The notes below the pieces were generated by a model. It saw nothing but the letters and a program-made list of their open reading frames with translations. It searched no databases and was not told the origin of the DNA. Source: Pseudarthrobacter polychromogenes (GTDB lineage Bacteria; Actinomycetota; Actinomycetes; Actinomycetales; Micrococcaceae). From it: a DNA stretch of 64,000 nucleotides. A program made the translations under genes and the position numbers. Below, piece after piece: positions 60,234 to 64,000 of this stretch (the stretch's first letter is position 1; each line of letters starts with the position of its first letter). The stretch lies in NCBI RefSeq assembly GCF_014644495.1, contig NZ_BMKU01000012.1:1-64000 (forward strand). The letters run 5' to 3'.

Positions 60234-61520
60234 GTGAGCCACCAGGAAAGCGGCGCATCCATGCGCACTGTCCGGGACGTCGTCTTTGTGGACGGCCTCC
60301 GCACACCGTTCGGCAGGGCCGGGGAAAAGGGCATCTACGCGGGCACCCGGGCTGATGACCTGATGGTGAAATGCATCCGCGAACTGCTGCGCCGCAACCC
60401 CTCGCTGCCGCCGGAACGTATTGATGAGGTGGCCATCGCCGCCACCACCCAGACCGGAGACCAGGGCCTTACCCTGGGCCGGACCGCCGCCCTGCTGGCC
60501 GGCCTGCCCAGGACGGTCCCCGGCTTCGCTATAGACCGGATGTGCGCAGGGGCCATGACTGCGGTGACGGCTGTGGCCGGCGGAATCAGTTTCGGAGCCT
60601 ATGACGTGGCGGTGGCAGGGGGCGTCGAGCATATGGGGAACCACCCCATGGGTTCAGGCGCCGATCCGAATCCGCGCTTCATGTCCGAACGGCTGGTGGA
60701 CCCCGCCGCCCTCAACATGGGGAACACCGCAGAGAACCTGCACGACCGCTTCCCGTCCATCACCAAGGACCGCACGGACGCATACGCCGTAGCCTCCCAG
60801 GACAAATATGAGGCCGCCCGCCGCAGCGGCCGCATCCAGCCGGACCTCGTGCCGGTGGCAGCCATGAAGCCCGGCCAGGGCTGGACGCTGCACACCGTGG
60901 ACGAGCCGCCGCGGCCCGGGACCACCCTGGCTGACCTCGCCGGCCTCCGCACTCCGTTCCGGGCGCACGGGCGCGTCACTGCGGGCAACGCCGCGGGCCT
61001 GAACGACGGCGCAACCGCCGCCGTCCTGGCATCCTCCCACGCCGCAGCGGAGCTTGGACTGCCGGTCAGGATGCGTCTGGTCAGCTACGCCTACGCGGGT
61101 GTTGAACCGGAAGTCATGGGCATCGGCCCGGTGCCGGCCACCGAGAAGGCCCTGAAGAACGCGGGGCTGGCCATCGGGGACATCGGCCTCTTTGAGATCA
61201 ACGAAGCCTTCGCCGTCCAGGTACTGAGCTTCCTGGAGCACTTTGGCATTGCCGACGACGACCCCCGGGTCAACCGCTACGGTGGCGCCATCGCGGTGGG
61301 CCACCCGCTGGCCTCCTCCGGCGTGCGGCTGATGACCCAGCTGGCCCGGCAGTTCGAGGAGGACCCTTCCGTCCGGTACGGCATCACCACCATGTGTGTT
61401 GGCCTTGGCATGGGCGCCACGGTGGTCTGGGAAAACCCGCGTCACTCGGAATACACAGACTACAGCGGAGCCCGGCCGACAAACTCCGCCACCCACACCG
61501 TTTCCGAAGGAGCCGCATGA
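60234..61520 (+). CDS. fadA: acetyl-CoA acyltransferase (thiolase)
   Basis: This 428-residue thiolase splits 3-ketoacyl-CoA in the last step of beta-oxidation. VVFVDGLRTPFGRAGEKGIY at the N-terminus, the nucleophilic cysteine in FAIDRMCAGAMTAVTA, the motif LFEINEAFAVQVL and the C-terminal cysteine in ITTMCVGLGMGATVVWE are all visible. The GTG at 60234 follows GAGGAG closely; a later ATG at 60261 would begin MRTVRDVVF. It overlaps fadB by four bases (ATGA). Confidence 0.95.
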   Translation: MSHQESGASMRTVRDVVFVDGLRTPFGRAGEKGIYAGTRADDLMVKCIRELLRRNPSLPPERIDEVAIAATTQTGDQGLTLGRTAALLAGLPRTVPGFAIDRMCAGAMTAVTAVAGGISFGAYDVAVAGGVEHMGNHPMGSGADPNPRFMSERLVDPAALNMGNTAENLHDRFPSITKDRTDAYAVASQDKYEAARRSGRIQPDLVPVAAMKPGQGWTLHTVDEPPRPGTTLADLAGLRTPFRAHGRVTAGNAAGLNDGATAAVLASSHAAAELGLPVRMRLVSYAYAGVEPEVMGIGPVPATEKALKNAGLAIGDIGLFEINEAFAVQVLSFLEHFGIADDDPRVNRYGGAIAVGHPLASSGVRLMTQLARQFEEDPSVRYGITTMCVGLGMGATVVWENPRHSEYTDYSGARPTNSATHTVSEGAA

Positions 61521-63676
61521 GCGCCGAAGATTTCACCCGACTTGCCGACCTGTTCCCCCACGAAACAGTGACGCATTCCTACGTCCAGGACATCGAACTG
61601 CCTGCACCGGCCGGGAAGCCAAGCCCGGGCACGTTCGCGCTGATCACCCTCGACAACGGCCTGGACCATTCCAAGCCCACCACCCTGGGGCCCAACACGC
61701 TGGTGGAGCTCGGCAAGGTCCTGGAGGGCCTGCGGGAACGCGCTGACCGGGGTGAGATCATCGGCGTCGGAGTAACCGGCAAGCCCTACTACCTGGTGGC
61801 GGGCGCCGACCTTTCCGCCGTCAAGAACCTGGATAAGCGCGAGCACGGGCTGTGGATGGCGCAGCTGGGCCACGACGTGTACAGCACGCTGGCCGGCCTG
61901 GGCGTCCCAAGCTTCGCCTTCATCAACGGCGCGGCACTGGGCGGAGGGCTGGAGATTGCCCTGCAGTCCACGTACCGCACGGTCTCCACCGGCGCGGGCG
62001 CACTTGCGCTGCCCGAGGCCGTCCTGGGCCTGGTCCCGGGTTGGGGCGGCGTGTATATCCTGCCGCGCCTCATCGGCCCGGAAAACGCCGTGAAGGTAAT
62101 GATTGAAAACCCGCTCAGCAACAACCGGACCCTGACCGGGGCCCAGGCGTTCGGCCTCGGCATCGCGGACGCCCTGTTCGAGCCAGCAGATTTCCTGGAG
62201 CAGTCCCTTGAGTGGGCGGCCGGCGTCATCTCCGGCGACGTGGTTCCGGAACGGGCCAACGCCGTCGATCCCGCCGACGCCGCAACCGCTGCACGGTGGG
62301 ATGCTGCCGTCAAGGCCGGCCGGGCCATCGTGGAAGCGAAGACGTCCAATGCGGCGCCGGCACCGGGGAAGGTCCTGGACATCCTCGAGGCAAACCGCAC
62401 CATGACCCAGGCGGAATCCGCTGCCCTGGAATGCGAAACCCTGGCCGACCTCATGCAGACCGACGAGTTCCGAGCCACCGTCTACGCGTTCCTGGACCTC
62501 GTCCAGAAGCGGTCCAAGCGCCCCGCCGGAGCCCCGGACCGCAAGCTCGCCCGTCCTGTCACGAAGGTGGGCGTTGTTGGGGCCGGGCTGATGGCCAGCC
62601 AGCTGGCGCTCCTCTTTGCCCGCCAGCTCAAGGTCCCCGTGGTGATGACGGACATCGACCAGGCCCGGGTGGACAAGGGCGTGGGCTATGTCCATGCCGA
62701 GGTGGACAAGCTGCTGGGCAAGAAGCGCATCAGCCAGGACGCCGCCAACCGGACCAAGGCCCTGGTGACGGGGTCTGTGTCCAAGGACGTTTTCGCCGAC
62801 GCCGATTTTGTGATCGAAGCCGTCTTCGAAGAGCTGAACGTCAAGAAGCAGGTCTTTGCGGAACTCGAGGCAGTCGTCACACCGGACTGCATCCTGGCCA
62901 CGAACACCTCTTCACTGTCCGTCACTGCCATGGCGGAGGACCTGCAGCACCCCGGGCGCGTGGTGGGTTTCCACTTCTTCAACCCGGTGGCCGTGATGCC
63001 GCTGCTGGAAATCGTCCGTGCCCCCAGGACCGACGACGCCGTGCTCGCTACCGCCTTCGAGCTGGCCAAGGGATTGAAGAAGACGGCTGTGCTGGTCAAG
63101 GACGCCGCCGCGTTCGTGGTCAACCGCATCCTGCTCCGGCTGATGGGAGAGGTGACGGCAGCCTTTGACGAGGGCACCCCCGCTGAGGTGGCGGACAACG
63201 CCCTGCGGCCCATGGGCCTGCCCATGACGCCTTTCACCCTCGGCGCCATGGTGGGGCTCCCCGTTGCCCAGCACGTCCAGGAGTCGCTGCACGCGGCCTT
63301 CGGCGAACGCTTCACGGTGTCTGCCAACCTGCAGAAGCTCATCGACAACGGCGTGAAGAGCCTGTGGGCGGCCGGACCGGACGGTTCACAGGAAATCCCG
63401 GAGTCCACGCTGGCGCTGATGTCCTTCGGCACCTCCCCCTCAACGGCGGAGCAGGTGCTGCGGCGCACGCAGGATGCCCTGGCGGAGGAAATCGGCCTTA
63501 TGCTCGCCGAGGGCGTGGTTGCCGCTCCCGAGGACATCGACCTCTGCATGATCCTGGGCGCGGGCTGGCCCATGTTCCTGGGCGGCATCACGCCCTACCT
63601 CGACAGGGTGGGTGCCTCCGAGCGCGTCAACGGACAGCGTTTCCTGCCGCCGGGAGTGGCATCGCGCCCGGCCTGA
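61517..63676 (+). CDS. fadB: fatty acid oxidation complex alpha subunit (3-hydroxyacyl-CoA dehydrogenase/enoyl-CoA hydratase)
   Basis: This 719-residue bifunctional enzyme has an N-terminal crotonase domain (YYLVAGADLSAV, then FINGAALGGGLEIALQST and LPEAVLGLVPGWGGVYILPR). A dehydrogenase domain follows with the NAD motif VGVVGAGLMASQLALLFARQ, ILATNTSSLSVTAMAED, VGFHFFNPVAVMPLLEIVRA and a C-terminal helical half. The second Gly of the usual GAGxMG motif is Ala here (GAGLMAS), as in many actinobacterial members. It forms an operon with fadA for beta-oxidation. Confidence 0.95.
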   Translation: MSAEDFTRLADLFPHETVTHSYVQDIELPAPAGKPSPGTFALITLDNGLDHSKPTTLGPNTLVELGKVLEGLRERADRGEIIGVGVTGKPYYLVAGADLSAVKNLDKREHGLWMAQLGHDVYSTLAGLGVPSFAFINGAALGGGLEIALQSTYRTVSTGAGALALPEAVLGLVPGWGGVYILPRLIGPENAVKVMIENPLSNNRTLTGAQAFGLGIADALFEPADFLEQSLEWAAGVISGDVVPERANAVDPADAATAARWDAAVKAGRAIVEAKTSNAAPAPGKVLDILEANRTMTQAESAALECETLADLMQTDEFRATVYAFLDLVQKRSKRPAGAPDRKLARPVTKVGVVGAGLMASQLALLFARQLKVPVVMTDIDQARVDKGVGYVHAEVDKLLGKKRISQDAANRTKALVTGSVSKDVFADADFVIEAVFEELNVKKQVFAELEAVVTPDCILATNTSSLSVTAMAEDLQHPGRVVGFHFFNPVAVMPLLEIVRAPRTDDAVLATAFELAKGLKKTAVLVKDAAAFVVNRILLRLMGEVTAAFDEGTPAEVADNALRPMGLPMTPFTLGAMVGLPVAQHVQESLHAAFGERFTVSANLQKLIDNGVKSLWAAGPDGSQEIPESTLALMSFGTSPSTAEQVLRRTQDALAEEIGLMLAEGVVAAPEDIDLCMILGAGWPMFLGGITPYLDRVGASERVNGQRFLPPGVASRPA

Positions 63677-64000
63677 TCAGCCGTCCAGCCGGCCGCCGTC
63701 GAGCATCACCACGCGGTGCGCCGCTGCCCTGGCGTAGTCAAGGTCATGCGTGACCAGCACGACGGCGGCGCCCTCCCCTGCCGCGGAACGCACCGCAGCG
63801 TCCAGCAGGGCGAGGCCGCCGCCGTCCAGCGCCACGGTGGGTTCGTCCAGGGCCAGGACTGACGGTTTGCGGGCAAGGACCGCCGCCAGGGCGAGGAGGC
63901 GCTGGCCGGATGCGGGAAGTTCGGCTGGGTGCGCGTCGGCTGCACCTGAAAGGCCGACGGCGGACAGCGCGTCCAGGGCACGGCCGGCGGCCTCGCCGGG
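63677..64000 (-). CDS. ABC transporter ATP-binding protein, C-terminal part (partial)
   Basis: The last 107 codons of a gene run off the right edge of the window. The ABC signature region reads LPASGQRLLALAAVLARKPS, with Walker B VLALDEPTVALDGGG and the H-loop VLVTHDLDYARAAA. The signature ASGQ in place of LSGGQ is like some cobalt/biotin-type (ECF) ATPases. The N-terminus with Walker A is outside the window, so the substrate cannot be judged. It converges on fadB, with its stop one base beyond the fadB stop. Confidence 0.85.
   Translation of the reverse strand, partial: PGEAAGRALDALSAVGLSGAADAHPAELPASGQRLLALAAVLARKPSVLALDEPTVALDGGGLALLDAAVRSAAGEGAAVVLVTHDLDYARAAAHRVVMLDGGRLDG

Overview
The window looks like chromosome from a high-GC actinobacterium of the Micrococcaceae, most likely Arthrobacter or Pseudarthrobacter. 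This is inferred from the protein sequences, a PdtaR-type ANTAR regulator, many promoters that leave almost no 5' leader, and a trp-lgt-glt gene order. No database search was possible, so family names rest on motifs and memory.

Positions 1 to about 17,480 are accessory DNA. A LexA-type SOS box precedes a UmuC-like polymerase, a small DUF6504-like protein and an ATP-dependent DNA ligase. After that comes a patchwork of small hypothetical genes (several under 60 residues), mscL, a class C beta-lactamase-fold lipoprotein, a cupin, and many broken mobile elements: IS21, IS3, IS5, IS1634 and Tn402/Tn7-like remnants. One resolvase/TniA/TniB transposon core appears intact. The region ends at the 3' side of a tRNA-Leu gene, as expected for an integration site.

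From 17.5 to 46 kb the DNA is conserved housekeeping, nearly all on the minus strand. In transcription order it encodes a PD-(D/E)XK-like protein, def-fmt-rsmB-rpe, an FMN riboswitch with ribD-ribE-ribB-ribA-ribH, then hisE-hisG-hisF, hisI-trpE-membrane protein-HGxxPAAW protein-trpC-trpB-trpA-lgt, gltB-gltD and pyk. pdtaR converges on pyk across a shared terminator. Translational overlaps (ATGA, GTGA, TGATG) tie many of these genes together, linking riboflavin, histidine, tryptophan and glutamate synthesis.

At 46 kb there is a tRNA cluster (Val on minus; Gly, Cys, Val, Gly, Val on plus). The remaining plus-rich region carries an MT0933-like small protein, a BenE-type transporter, zapE, a rhodanese with sufE, a YbaK deacylase, an alpha/beta hydrolase, msrB, a DUF6421-like protein with an SDR, a threonine aldolase, a DUF3000 protein with rnd, and a fadA-fadB beta-oxidation operon preceded by a palindromic operator-like site. 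An incomplete ABC ATPase gene runs off the right edge.

The most unusual signals are: paralogous 52- and 57-residue Cys/His proteins with conserved upstream DNA; a transposase with no standard start codon placed in frame after the resolvase stop; an Hpt-domain remnant cut by a transposon end; an IS1634 transposase with an in-frame internal deletion; two intergenic palindromic elements; and a perfect 15-bp inverted repeat in the leader of the DUF6421-like gene.
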